From NCBI GenBank assembly GCA_002346535.1, contig DDZZ01000038.1:7669-30544 (forward strand): a stretch of DNA of 22,876 nucleotides, given 5' to 3'. The DNA is from Opitutales bacterium UBA2995 (lineage in GTDB: Bacteria; Verrucomicrobiota; Verrucomicrobiia; Opitutales; UBA2995). The translations under genes were made by a program, and so were the position numbers. How positions within the stretch are numbered: position 1 is the stretch's first letter; the number at the start of each line of letters is the position of its first letter. The notes under the pieces were generated by a model, which saw nothing but the letters and a program-made list of their open reading frames with translations, made no database searches and was not told the DNA's origin. Below, one piece after another: positions 7,302 through 15,135 of this stretch.

Positions 7302-8651
7302 CTACGGTTCCACCAGCTTCCTCTGCGGATTGTCCGCCCAAAAGCTCATTACAAAGACTCCCACCGGCACAATGAGGCCTACCCAAAACATACCGCTGAA
7401 CCCGGGTCCGTAATCCTTAAAAACCGTGAACAAAGCTGGGCCGATTCCGCTGCCAATGACGGCCATGGAACTGTTCAAACTATAAATGGATCCTAAATGA
7501 GTTCGTCCAAAAAAGCGCGGCCAGACATTACCGCTCAGATTGGCATAGGCTCCATTGCAAATTCCAAAGCCCAAAACAAAACAAACGAAACCAGCCTTTA
7601 AAGGAAGCAGCAGCAAGCCAACCGGCATCAACACCATCGCCAAACAGGTCACCATAAGGATGTATTTGATACGCGTGCGATCACTGATGTATCCAATGGC
7701 AAAATTGGAGCACATGCCGACGAGCGAAGAGGGAAAAAACAGGTACAATAAAGCATTTTTTGACATGCCGATTTCTTCCGAAATTGCGATCACATGAAAC
7801 GTGTACCCCGTACCAAACAAGGCGAGCCAAGCGAAGAAGGCCGCAAAGGCCCAGAAACCCATCGTCCGAAGAGCCTCCGACCGGGTAAAATCTTTCACAA
7901 TCACCTTGTCCGGATGCAGAGTCTCGGAACCCGAGCCCTTCAATGGCCCGTCCATTTCCAATCCGCATTCCTCCGGATTATCTCTGAAAAAAATATAGCA
8001 AACCAGGGCCAAAATGAAGATCAGGAACCCAGCCATGGCCAACCAGGTCTGACGCCAACCCAACAAATCAATAAGCCAACTCAAAACGAGAGGTGTCACA
8101 GAAAACGAAAGACTTACAGCAACACCGCTGATTGACATGATGAGCCCTCGGCGCTCGTTAAACCATTTTCCGATCATGGCATGCGAAGCCATGGTTAACA
8201 TTCCTTGGGCAGTGAAACGAACCGAGAAAAACCCAAACAAAATTACCGCAAAAGCTACCCACCAATGACCTTTTCCAAAAATCCCCTTTAAAAGGCAGGA
8301 AAAGTGATCTGAAAAGCTCAGATAGACCAACACCAATCCCAATAAAAAAGAGAACAGGACTGCTGTCTTTCGACTACCGAACTTGTCATAGAGTTGACCA
8401 CCAATAGGAAGTAAAAATCCACTCAATGCAGTTCCAACCAAATAAGCCGTACTCAACTGCATTCGTGTCAGCTCTAAACGCTCAATTAGCGTATCGGTAA
8501 AGACACTCACACCGATGGTTTGTCCCGGGATAGTACAAACGATTCCCAGTGTGCCAACCAAGACAATGACCCAACCGTAGAAGAATGGAACCCGCTTAGG
8601 GCTTAGAGGAAATTCCGGGTTCCAGCGCCGATGCGAATCCGACTTATTCAT
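7302..8651 (-). CDS. MFS transporter (monocarboxylate/oxalate-antiporter-like)
   Basis: A 449-residue protein with the twelve-helix pattern of the major facilitator superfamily. It starts with a charged N-terminus and VPFFYGWVIVLVGTLGIVC, a typical first helix of the OxlT/monocarboxylate group. The conserved loop between helices 2 and 3 reads GGQLYDKFGSRKTAV, close to the MFS signature, and the equivalent second-half loop reads IGYISDRTRIKY. A central cytoplasmic loop (about 205-245) separates the halves. The substrate is likely a carboxylate but this is inference only. It lies downstream of the broken kinase gene on the same strand, about 135 bases away, with a candidate hairpin between. No linked enzyme indicates a substrate. 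Confidence 0.88.
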   Translation of the reverse strand: MNKSDSHRRWNPEFPLSPKRVPFFYGWVIVLVGTLGIVCTIPGQTIGVSVFTDTLIERLELTRMQLSTAYLVGTALSGFLLPIGGQLYDKFGSRKTAVLFSFLLGLVLVYLSFSDHFSCLLKGIFGKGHWWVAFAVILFGFFSVRFTAQGMLTMASHAMIGKWFNERRGLIMSISGVAVSLSFSVTPLVLSWLIDLLGWRQTWLAMAGFLIFILALVCYIFFRDNPEECGLEMDGPLKGSGSETLHPDKVIVKDFTRSEALRTMGFWAFAAFFAWLALFGTGYTFHVIAISEEIGMSKNALLYLFFPSSLVGMCSNFAIGYISDRTRIKYILMVTCLAMVLMPVGLLLLPLKAGFVCFVLGFGICNGAYANLSGNVWPRFFGRTHLGSIYSLNSSMAVIGSGIGPALFTVFKDYGPGFSGMFWVGLIVPVGVFVMSFWADNPQRKLVEP

Positions 8652-8735
8652 AAATCGATGAGGCTATTGGCAACCTCACAGTAAAATGGAGGCAGTTGGC
8701 TGAAGAAAAGCTGGTGGGCATGTAAATCAAGGAAC

Positions 8736-8761
8736 ATCAGGCACATTCGTGATGCCCTGAT
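8736..8761 (-). terminator. Candidate terminator hairpin after the kinase-like gene
   Basis: ATCAGGCA (8736-8743) pairs with TGCCCTGAT (8753-8761) with one bulged base. On the minus strand it lies just after the kinase-like stop and before the MFS start. The following T-tract is weak and interrupted. Confidence 0.3.
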
Positions 8762-8787
8762 CAATGGAAAAGGCCCGAATTCTAATT

Positions 8788-9408
8788 TTACATCAGAGGA
8801 GGAAAACGCTTCTTAATATAGCAGCCAACAAACGATGCAGCTTCATCAATAGACAACTCATCCGTGTTGATGGTTAAATGGTAAACTAATGAATCATCAA
8901 TATCGGCAACTAAATGATCATTGATCCAAAGTCCCCGTGCTCGGTCTTCCTTCGAAATTTCCTTCCGTGCGTCGTAAGCTGAAATATTCCTGAGACCGGA
9001 CAAACGTTTGACCCGTTGTTAGAGACTGCCGATCAAGCGAATGTGTAATCCATTTCTCAGCCGCCGTACCACAATGTTGGTACCGCGACCGATTAAAATG
9101 ACTCTTCCAATTTGAGCGAGATGAAGCAAGGATTCGAAGATCAGTTGGTTGAGCTCCCAAAGCGAAGGGCGCACACCAGTCAACTCAAGAATCAAAGAAG
9201 AAACTTCGGACACAAGTTTTTCGGATAGGTATTCTGCAACCCGTTCCGGTAGACCGCGTTCTCTCATTGCGGTTTGAACCAGGTTTTTATCGAAGACCGT
9301 CCAATCCGATTCTGGCAGACTCCACTTCATGTCAAGGTAACCCTGCAACATCCAGGTGAAGCTGTGTCCTCCCGCTCCAGTTTGACGGGAAATAGTAATG
9401 AACGGCAT
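8788..9408 (-). pseudogene. Cytidylate-kinase-like protein interrupted by one TAA codon
   Basis: The start MPFITISRQTGAGGH is the nucleotide-binding opening of the cytidylate-kinase-like (Cmk-like) family. ESDWTVFDKNLVQ and IGRVILIGRGTNIVVRRL follow, as in that family, then LHIRLIGSL. The frame hits TAA at 9019-9021 and continues without any shift into QRVKRLSGLRNISAYDARKE and a normal C-terminus ending at 8788. So one substitution splits an otherwise collinear protein of about 206 residues. The break falls between the phosphate-binding Gly-Arg-Gly segment and the lid-like Arg region, so a truncated product would probably be inactive. I chose ATG at 9408 because relatives begin with M-P-x-I-T-I-S-R; a GTG at 9474 would add 22 residues. 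The substrate of the family is not established. Confidence 0.75.
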
Positions 9409-9633
9409 TCCGGAACGGGGAGAGGCGTATATTTCTCTCGATCCGCTAAGTGGTAAGATAGATAGGAATGACACTTAACGAGTTAGGGATGAAAAAAAGT
9501 CATAACATCCAGCCGGGTTCACAAGAGCCTACAGAACCCATCATAATGCTTTTTTTGATTTCCTCAAATCAAGGAAGCAAAAGTGTGAGCAGTTATCACC
9601 GATGACCCGGATAATCTGGCAAAGGTCAAAAGA

Positions 9634-9654
9634 GCGGTCTTCAGTAAAGACCGC
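9634..9654 (-). terminator. Rho-independent terminator of the OvoA-type methyltransferase gene
   Basis: GCGGTCTT (9634-9641) and AAGACCGC (9647-9654) form a perfect eight-pair stem with a five-base loop. On the minus strand it lies about 30 bases after the stop at 9686 and is followed by TCTTTTG. The T-run is short but the stem is strong. Confidence 0.55.
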
Positions 9655-9685
9655 CTACAAAATTAAATTTGATTAGCTAAAGGGC

Positions 9686-10453
9686 TCAGCCCTTCCTGAT
9701 CCAAACCGTTCCTTGTGCAACACTCCATTGAAACTTGCGGGCGTGCTCACGAATAAGAAAAGGAAGATCGACCTCACGGACTTGAGAAAAATGGTCCCCC
9801 AAAACCAAAACCAACCCAGCCAGAGTTCGTTTGAGACCATTTTCATCCTGGAAACCTCCAATCCAATTTTCCTTGGGCGTATACTCCTCCAGCCAGGTAT
9901 AGGGTGAAGTGATAACCAATTGTCCTCCCGGATTCAACAATCCAGGCAAAGATTCAAGAAAAGCCAACGGATTTTCCAGACGGTCTATCAGATTGGCTGC
10001 AAGAACCACGTCGAAAGTGCCAATATCGTCAGGCAATTTTGAGGCGTCTCCTTGTTGGAAATCGACCCGGTTTACTTCGACTCCTTCCGGAATACTCGCG
10101 GTCAATTCAGTTGTCAATTCACCCTCCTCGAATCGGGAGTAGCTTAAGCTACCGTTCTTTACCAAAGTGTTCGCTGCATCGATAAAGCTTTGGGAGTAAT
10201 CAATCCCGATTACCGATTTACAAATTCGCGCCAGCTCAAGGGCCGACCGACCAACCGCGCAACCAAGATCCAGGGCACGCGCACCAGGCTCGAGTAATCC
10301 AGAATCAACACATTCTACAACGCAACGCACTGGGTAATGGAGTGCGGAAACGGGTCCATTCGGATAAGGTAAAATTTCTTCGGAAGATCCGTAATGAAAA
10401 AGCAGGTATTCGGAAACGGCTTTATCAGTTTCGTAAAAAGGTATCTCGGCCAT
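9686..10453 (-). CDS. Putative 4-mercaptohistidine N1-methyltransferase (OvoA C-terminal domain type), stand-alone
   Basis: A 255-residue class I methyltransferase. It opens with FYETDKAVSEYLLFHYG and EEILPYPNGP, then ALDLGCAVGRSALELA (about 60-75, SAM motif I) and VIGIDYSQSFIDAAN (motif II), then FDVVLAANLIDRLENP, LVITSPYTWLEEYTP, and ends with EHARKFQWSVAQGTVW. These match the C-terminal half of OvoA, which methylates 5-thiohistidine at a ring nitrogen in the last step of ovothiol A synthesis. Usually it is fused to a DinB/FGE-like sulfoxide synthase. Here only the methyltransferase is present, and nothing in the window supplies the synthase. It lies 45 bases after the adenosine deaminase gene on the same strand and ends at a good terminator, so the two are probably co-transcribed. 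The homology is clear; the substrate is inference. Confidence 0.85.
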   Translation of the reverse strand: MAEIPFYETDKAVSEYLLFHYGSSEEILPYPNGPVSALHYPVRCVVECVDSGLLEPGARALDLGCAVGRSALELARICKSVIGIDYSQSFIDAANTLVKNGSLSYSRFEEGELTTELTASIPEGVEVNRVDFQQGDASKLPDDIGTFDVVLAANLIDRLENPLAFLESLPGLLNPGGQLVITSPYTWLEEYTPKENWIGGFQDENGLKRTLAGLVLVLGDHFSQVREVDLPFLIREHARKFQWSVAQGTVWIRKG

Positions 10454-10498
10454 GCACAGGAACTTTTATATCTGGGTTGGAAAGAGCTAAAAGACCTT

Positions 10499-11515
10499 TC
10501 AATTCAATTCAAAATCAGTGAGGTAATCATTTAGTTCACTTTCATAGGCGTTTCTTTGGATCTCATCAATTAATGCAATTTGGAACCCGTTACATGCAAC
10601 CTGAGCTAGCTCTTTCTTGGAAAATCCTAGGTCTTGCTTCAAGGCAAAGTACTCCTCGCTCAAGCGGTTTCCAAAAAAAAAGGGATCGTCAGAGTTGATT
10701 GTGACGATGACCCCGGAATCATACAGCTGGCGGATAGGATGAGCGGACATGGAAGCGACTCCTTTGACCGCCAGTTTTAGGTTGCTGATAGGACAAACAT
10801 CCAAGGCAATCTTTTCATCCACCAGCCTTTGAACTGTAACCGGATTTTCAATGGCCCTGACTCCATGTTCGATACGTGTAACTTTTAATTTATCTAAAAC
10901 CACGTCTATAAAATCAGCCCCCATAAATTCTCCAGCATGTGCTTTGGTAAACTTTCCGGCTTGTCTGGCCCTGCCCCATACGTCGGCTGTCCACGGCTCC
11001 AAGGGTAGATATTCCGGTCCGTGCAGATCGAGGCCGTCCAATCCATCCCAGGTGAGGCTTTCCTCAATCAAATCTATACCTTCATCCCGATAATCGTCAT
11101 GGCACATGCCGGCAAAAATGCGGAGTTCCAATCCTTCGGGGGCCGCACTACGCACCGCATCGAGAAGCGTCGGTCCACTGTCTTCAATGCCGAGTAAAAC
11201 AGGGAGGTGAAAACTCGTTTCCACATAGCGGCAACCCTGGGCCGCACAATTACCCAGTACGATTTTCATGCCGTCATGATAACGCTGCGCGGAGGTAAAA
11301 AAGGTGGAGCAATACTCCGCATACCACTCCATAAACTGGTCAAAACTTTCGTAGCGAAAATCGTCATCCCAAAAGGCAGGTGGATTCGCGTATTTTTTTG
11401 GATCCATGGCCTGGAGCAGCTCGAAGGGACAAGCTCCTTCCATATGCAGGTGTGTTTCAGTCTTGGGGAGTTGGTGAATGAAGGCTTCAAATTCAAGGTC
11501 ATCGGTATAGGGCAT
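10499..11515 (-). CDS. Adenosine/adenine deaminase family protein
   Basis: A metal-dependent purine deaminase of the adenosine deaminase family, about 338 residues. It keeps PKTETHLHMEG (His-x-His metal site, about 22-24), FTKAHAGEF (metal His and catalytic Glu, about 193-196), TRIEHGVRAIENP (His about 217) and TINSDDPFFFG (metal Asp and second Asp, about 276-277). These residues support an active enzyme that releases ammonia from adenosine, adenine or a related purine; specificity cannot be read. I chose ATG at 11515 because homologues begin shortly before the PKTE-HLH motif; ATG at 11566 would add a 17-residue hydrophobic extension resembling a weak signal peptide. It is divergent from the SMP-30-like gene and precedes the OvoA-type methyltransferase on the same strand. 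Confidence 0.87.
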   Translation of the reverse strand: MPYTDDLEFEAFIHQLPKTETHLHMEGACPFELLQAMDPKKYANPPAFWDDDFRYESFDQFMEWYAEYCSTFFTSAQRYHDGMKIVLGNCAAQGCRYVETSFHLPVLLGIEDSGPTLLDAVRSAAPEGLELRIFAGMCHDDYRDEGIDLIEESLTWDGLDGLDLHGPEYLPLEPWTADVWGRARQAGKFTKAHAGEFMGADFIDVVLDKLKVTRIEHGVRAIENPVTVQRLVDEKIALDVCPISNLKLAVKGVASMSAHPIRQLYDSGVIVTINSDDPFFFGNRLSEEYFALKQDLGFSKKELAQVACNGFQIALIDEIQRNAYESELNDYLTDFELN

Positions 11516-11612
11516 AGGTAGAAGTAAAAGAAAGGAGAATGATTGTCGCAAGGAATTAGCAAACATTGCTTGGGGATTGATTTCAGAATCTCATTGTGAA
11601 TAAGCTTGGTGC

Positions 11613-12491
11613 ATGCTCATTCGACTTATTGTCTTTTTCATTTTCACGTCCCAATATATTTTTGCTAAAGACCTGGTTTTTGCCGAAGATTCGGAGTGGG
11701 AAGTTGTCTCCAAAGGACATCGGTTCGCGGAAGGTATGGATTGGGATGCAGAGGGGCATTTCTACTTCACGGACGTACCAAAGAACCAACTGTTCAAGGT
11801 CGATAAGAATACAGGTGAAAAAACACTTATAAATGGTGCTACGGGCCGAGCGAACGGGATCATGTTTGGACCAGACGGCCGGCTGTATGGTTGTTCGAGC
11901 GGGGACAATAGCATCAATGCCTGGGACCCGACGGATTGGAAAAAATTAGCGGTAAATAGCGGCACTCTATCCAATGACATCGCTATACTGGATGACGGAA
12001 CTCTATTTTATACGGACCCACACTCGAAATCCGTTTGGCGTCTGGCGGCCAAAACATTCGAACGCAACCTGGCTGCTACGCTTCCCTGGAAGCCCAATGG
12101 CATTGCGCTATCGCACGATCAAAAAACGTTGTTGGTGGCTGAATTCGACTCGGATACTATTCACGGTTTTCCCATAGGTGAAAATTCGCGACTAATCAGC
12201 ACCAGTTTTCATGCTTACAAATTAGGTATGCCTTCCGACAAACTGGGACGGCTCGATGGAATGGAGGTACTCGCAGACGGTCGCTTGTTAAGCGGGACAG
12301 CCCTAGGCATTCAAATAGTGCCGCCGGTGCATGCAGGATCGGGTAGCCAACCGTTAATCATCATCCCTTCACCCGAGGGGAGACCTCGCTGCAATTATGT
12401 ACGTATCAGCCCGGACAATACATGGCTCTATGCAGCCTATGCCAAAGACATCCTGCGCCGAAAGTTGAAACAAAGATTCGGACAGTCTTAG
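11613..12491 (+). CDS. SMP-30/gluconolactonase-like exported beta-propeller protein
   Basis: A 292-residue protein with an N-terminal signal peptide (hydrophobic residues 2-18, cleavage likely near FAKD). The propeller follows, with RFAEGMDWDAEGHFYFTDV (first metal Glu), TGRANGIMFGPDGRLYGC, GTLSNDIAILDDGTLFYTDP, PNGIALSHDQKTLLVAE, LDGMEVLADGRLLSG and a final NYVRISPDNTWLYAA blade. The Glu, Asn and Asp positions that bind the divalent metal in SMP-30 and gluconolactonases appear present. It probably hydrolyses a sugar lactone or similar ester outside the cytoplasm. Exported members are common in Verrucomicrobiota and Planctomycetota. The C-terminus is short but includes the last blade. It is divergent from the deaminase gene with about 97 bases between. 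Confidence 0.85.
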   Translation: MLIRLIVFFIFTSQYIFAKDLVFAEDSEWEVVSKGHRFAEGMDWDAEGHFYFTDVPKNQLFKVDKNTGEKTLINGATGRANGIMFGPDGRLYGCSSGDNSINAWDPTDWKKLAVNSGTLSNDIAILDDGTLFYTDPHSKSVWRLAAKTFERNLAATLPWKPNGIALSHDQKTLLVAEFDSDTIHGFPIGENSRLISTSFHAYKLGMPSDKLGRLDGMEVLADGRLLSGTALGIQIVPPVHAGSGSQPLIIIPSPEGRPRCNYVRISPDNTWLYAAYAKDILRRKLKQRFGQS

Positions 12492-12569
12492 AGCCATAAA
12501 TGCTGGTTTTTCGGGACCTCGGCGAAAACTCTTAAATCTTTCCTCAAAATTTCGCGGATTCGGGAGATG

Positions 12570-12597
12570 TTGACATTTTCAACAATTTATGAAGAAT
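12570..12597 (+). promoter_or_regulatory. Candidate promoter upstream of the DUF1549 remnant and phhB
   Basis: TTGACA at 12570-12575 is an exact -35 consensus, followed after 16 bases by AAGAAT at 12592-12597 (four of six to -10). It lies about 60 bases before the remnant ORF and could now drive the dehydratase gene at 12904. Consensus match only. Confidence 0.3.
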
Positions 12598-12656
12598 TGG
12601 TCTTCCCTGGCTTTTCGGGGCTGCAACTACTTCCATTTCATGAACTGCCCTGAAAA

Positions 12657-12878
12657 ATGAATGTATGCGTTAAAAAGCAATTTGGCAGGATATGTTTGGC
12701 GTTTCTTGTCCTGATATCGGCGGGATTGCCCAGCTTATTGGCTTCCTCGTCAGATTCAGAAAGCGACGATGGTAGCTATTGGTTCTATCAGCCGATCTCC
12801 AATGTAGCACCACCCAATGTAAAGGATGGGATTCAGGTAAAAACCGCGATAGACAAATTTCAATGGCGACCCCATTAA
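12657..12878 (+). pseudogene. N-terminal remnant of a PVC surface protein (PSCyt2/DUF1549-like)
   Basis: A 73-residue ORF with a signal peptide (CLAFLVLISAGLPSLLASS) followed by SYWFYQPISNVAPPNVKD and KTAIDKF. This resembles the opening of the DUF1549/PSCyt2 proteins of Planctomycetota and Verrucomicrobiota, which read H/Y-W-x-F-Q-P-I, then P-x-V-K-D, then N-x-I-D-x-F. Full members exceed 700 residues and usually also carry DUF1553 and a haem-binding PSCyt1 domain. Here the ORF stops at TAA right after the IDKF helix start, and the dehydratase gene begins 25 bases later, so more than 90 percent of the gene is gone. Identification from such a short piece is tentative. Confidence 0.5.
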
Positions 12879-12903
12879 TTGGCGCATTTGATACCTAACA
12901 AAA

Positions 12904-13194
12904 ATGTCTGAAATTATGAAAATAGAAGAAATAACGGACGAGCTTCAGAAGCTGAACGACTGGGAAATAATCGACGTTGGTTCAATTCCTCGGCTCATGA
13001 AGATTTATTCATTTAAAAATTTTGCTGAAGCCTTGGAGTTTACCAACCAAGTGGGTATTTTAGCCGAAGAAGAGAATCATCACCCGGAAATTATAACTGA
13101 ATGGGGGAAGACCACTGTTACCTGGTGGACGCATTCAGCAGGTGGACTGAGTCCGAACGATTTCGCCATGGCTGCGAAAGTAGATCAAATTTAG
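12904..13194 (+). CDS. phhB: Pterin-4a-carbinolamine dehydratase
   Basis: A complete 96-residue member of the PCD/DCoH family, which dehydrates 4a-hydroxytetrahydrobiopterin or the equivalent folate-like pterin formed by aromatic amino-acid hydroxylases. The active-site signature is present: EENHHPEI (His-His-Pro at 59-61), VTWWTHSAGGLSPNDFAMA (Thr-His at 76-77 and Asp at 86) and the final AAKVD helix. The first Met is used; Met5 is an alternative. No phenylalanine hydroxylase is nearby. It follows the remnant of a PVC surface protein and has lost any natural operon context here. In bacteria without an aromatic hydroxylase, family members may have other roles. Confidence 0.9.
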   Translation: MSEIMKIEEITDELQKLNDWEIIDVGSIPRLMKIYSFKNFAEALEFTNQVGILAEEENHHPEIITEWGKTTVTWWTHSAGGLSPNDFAMAAKVDQI

Positions 13195-13303
13195 AAGTCA
13201 GCCAAATTTCTATGCTTCGATGTACTCGGCCTCCGAGTCTGTTCGTGATTCTCGTCATTTGATTTGAGGCCTTTCCTGAAAACCGTCCACAAAAAATCTA
13301 ACT

Positions 13304-13744
13304 TTATATCCGACCTTCCTCGATGTAGTAGACATCGAACCAAACATAAACGACTTACCCTGCAAGCATGACTTGGGGAATGTCGCCTTCGAGGAATTCC
13401 TGACGCTCGATTGGCATCTCAGAGATTCGTTTACAACGCATATCGTTATTCCATTGGATGATTTCCTGTTTCGTGTGGGACTTGGCATGTTAGAAAATCC
13501 AAGCAGCCACTTCGTCATCACTGGCCCCGGTGAAGACAAATTCAGGGAAGTCATTTGCAACAATTTCGGTAACGCCCAAAAAGAAAGTACCTAAAGGACA
13601 ATAAAAATGGTATTCGTCGTTGGTAACAGCGATCTTTGCCCGACATTAATCAAGCATCCGCCAGGCAACAACATAGCCTGCGAGGAATTCTCGCGGACTG
13701 CGCGGAAAATCTGTGGAGAGATCATCTTTAGGGAGTTCTTCCAC
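13304..13744 (-). pseudogene. DUF5069 protein with three in-frame TAA codons
   Basis: From GTG at 13744 the minus strand reads LPKDDLSTDFPRSPREFLAG, then CRAKIAVTNDEYHFYCPLG, VFTGASDDEVAAWI, EIIQWNNDMRCKRISEMPIE, and finally VVYVWFDVYYIEEGRI. This is collinear with DUF5069 proteins (about 145 residues) over its whole length and ends at a natural TAA at 13304-13306. Internal TAA codons occur at 13646-13648, 13490-13492 and 13355-13357 (about codons 33, 85 and 130). There is no indel: all 147 codons are in one frame. The family has no established function. It lies downstream of the M29-like gene on the same strand, with a terminator between. Confidence 0.8.
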
Positions 13745-13769
13745 TGTAGCAATTATGATGAATATTAAA

Positions 13770-13797
13770 AAAGACCATTGGCTTAGCACTGGTCTTT
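13770..13797 (-). terminator. Rho-independent terminator of the M29-like aminopeptidase gene
   Basis: AAAGACCA (13770-13777) and TGGTCTTT (13790-13797) are perfect complements around a twelve-base loop. Read on the minus strand the stem is followed directly by more T residues, about 25 bases after the stop at 13822. This is the best terminator in the window. Confidence 0.7.
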
Positions 13798-13821
13798 GAA
13801 ATAATCAAAATATTAAGAAGA

Positions 13822-14988
13822 TTAATTTGCCAACGCGGCTTGCAGATATGCGGATGGCTGGAAGTTTTCGATCACGACCAGGGTTTCACCATCACGATGG
13901 ACACGGACCTCCGGCACATTGATTTGCGGTGTCTTGTGCGGCGCGAAAAGGATGTCGTCATGGGTCGCATTTTGGGCTTCCTCGAATAGATCGGGAGTTA
14001 AATGACCTCCAAGGTGGTCGCTCCGACCCGTAGCTACATGAACAGTACCAAGAATTTTTTCGTCCTGGATATCCCTTCCGGAAACAGGAAGAACTTGAGT
14101 ACCAAATCCGAGTTCACCGATTTCGCCTGTAACGGGATCACGGACCATTTTAGCATTATGCGCATCAATTGTGGCTTGGTCGCCTTTGAGCAGCTCCGCT
14201 TCCTGTATTCGTCCTTTCGATACGTTCATAATACCGATTGTGCCGTCACTGTAGAGCATTGGAAATTGCCCTTCCGCCCCTGCTGGAACATAGTAAACTT
14301 CGCCAGCCGGAAGATTTGCAATATCAGGGTCCTTTCCAAGACAAAGACCGTGACTCTTTTGAGCTTCCTGCTGATCGAGAATCAGTTTCAGGGTATAGGT
14401 GTCACCATCAAAGGTAAAGTCGATTTCTGCCGCGTCCGCTTTGGTCATACTCAGGCGCAACTTTTCAGTTTGAACAGAAACTTCGTTATAGTCCACTGCA
14501 AGACCTGACCGTAAAATGATGTCGTTCATTCCATGCATTGTCGCCCCGCGAAATCCGATCTTTTTAGCCGAAGCGGTCAGAGGGGCAGTAGCAGACTCCG
14601 TGGAAATACAAAGCACCAGATCGTATGGCTTATAAATATCCTCTTCAAAGTTGAGCTGATTGCCTTCGACATCGTAACACTCTTCCGGCAAATCGAGATT
14701 GGAGCCGCCGGTTCGTTTATAAGCATACATTTCTCCTCCGGTCAGACCGATTTCTTCAGCAACTCCGTTCTTGAAGCCAAGATAAAAATTTTCGTACGCA
14801 TGGTGTTGGATAGTCAGTGAAGAATCTTCCAAGAAAGCGAAATCCTTGAATTGTTGAGGGTCATCGAGATCGATCAAAATACATACCTTCTCACCTATTT
14901 CGGGATCGAAGACCGTCTTGAGCAAACGCGCCAGACTGAAGGGAGGAAAAATTTTTAGGCCGGCATCAGTCGTTTGTACTTCTAACAT
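13822..14988 (-). CDS. M29-like aminopeptidase family protein
   Basis: A 388-residue protein resembling the thermophilic aminopeptidase (M29) and related leucyl-aminopeptidase-like proteins in its C-terminal half. It has NLPAGEVYYVPA (Glu about 230), IGELGFGTQ (Glu about 292), EKILGTVHVATG (His about 317) and HLGGHLTPDLF (His about 325 and 329). M29 enzymes bind two metal ions with such Glu and His residues. The usual later His-x-Asp motif (often HWD) is not clear; the sequence reads APHKTPQINVPEV at that place, so the metal site may be different. The N-terminal half is not distinctive. No signal peptide is seen, so it is probably cytoplasmic. It is divergent from the NhaC-type gene and ends at a strong terminator. 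Confidence 0.65.
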   Translation of the reverse strand: MLEVQTTDAGLKIFPPFSLARLLKTVFDPEIGEKVCILIDLDDPQQFKDFAFLEDSSLTIQHHAYENFYLGFKNGVAEEIGLTGGEMYAYKRTGGSNLDLPEECYDVEGNQLNFEEDIYKPYDLVLCISTESATAPLTASAKKIGFRGATMHGMNDIILRSGLAVDYNEVSVQTEKLRLSMTKADAAEIDFTFDGDTYTLKLILDQQEAQKSHGLCLGKDPDIANLPAGEVYYVPAGAEGQFPMLYSDGTIGIMNVSKGRIQEAELLKGDQATIDAHNAKMVRDPVTGEIGELGFGTQVLPVSGRDIQDEKILGTVHVATGRSDHLGGHLTPDLFEEAQNATHDDILFAPHKTPQINVPEVRVHRDGETLVVIENFQPSAYLQAALAN

Positions 14989-15135
14989 GGTATATCGTGG
15001 TGTGAGTTTTCAGTTTTGCCGATCAGAGAGAAAAATTTTATAATGAGGGAATTAAGAGAGGAAGGTGCAAAAAAATGTTTAATCGTTGGCAATTGCAGTA
15101 GTCGATCGGGTACAACTAAGCGCCAATAAAGTTTT

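Noticed and set aside
9489..9605. A 38-codon plus-strand ORF in the gap between the kinase-like gene and the OvoA-type methyltransferase.
   Set aside because: Low-complexity composition, no family resemblance, and the gap is otherwise only a terminator region.
13373..13594. A plus-strand ORF of 73 codons.
   Set aside because: It is the antisense shadow of the DUF5069 pseudogene, whose minus-strand frame matches a known family end to end.
14002..14508. A 168-codon plus-strand ORF inside the M29-like gene.
   Set aside because: Antisense to a gene with clear family motifs, its own terminator and a sensible start.
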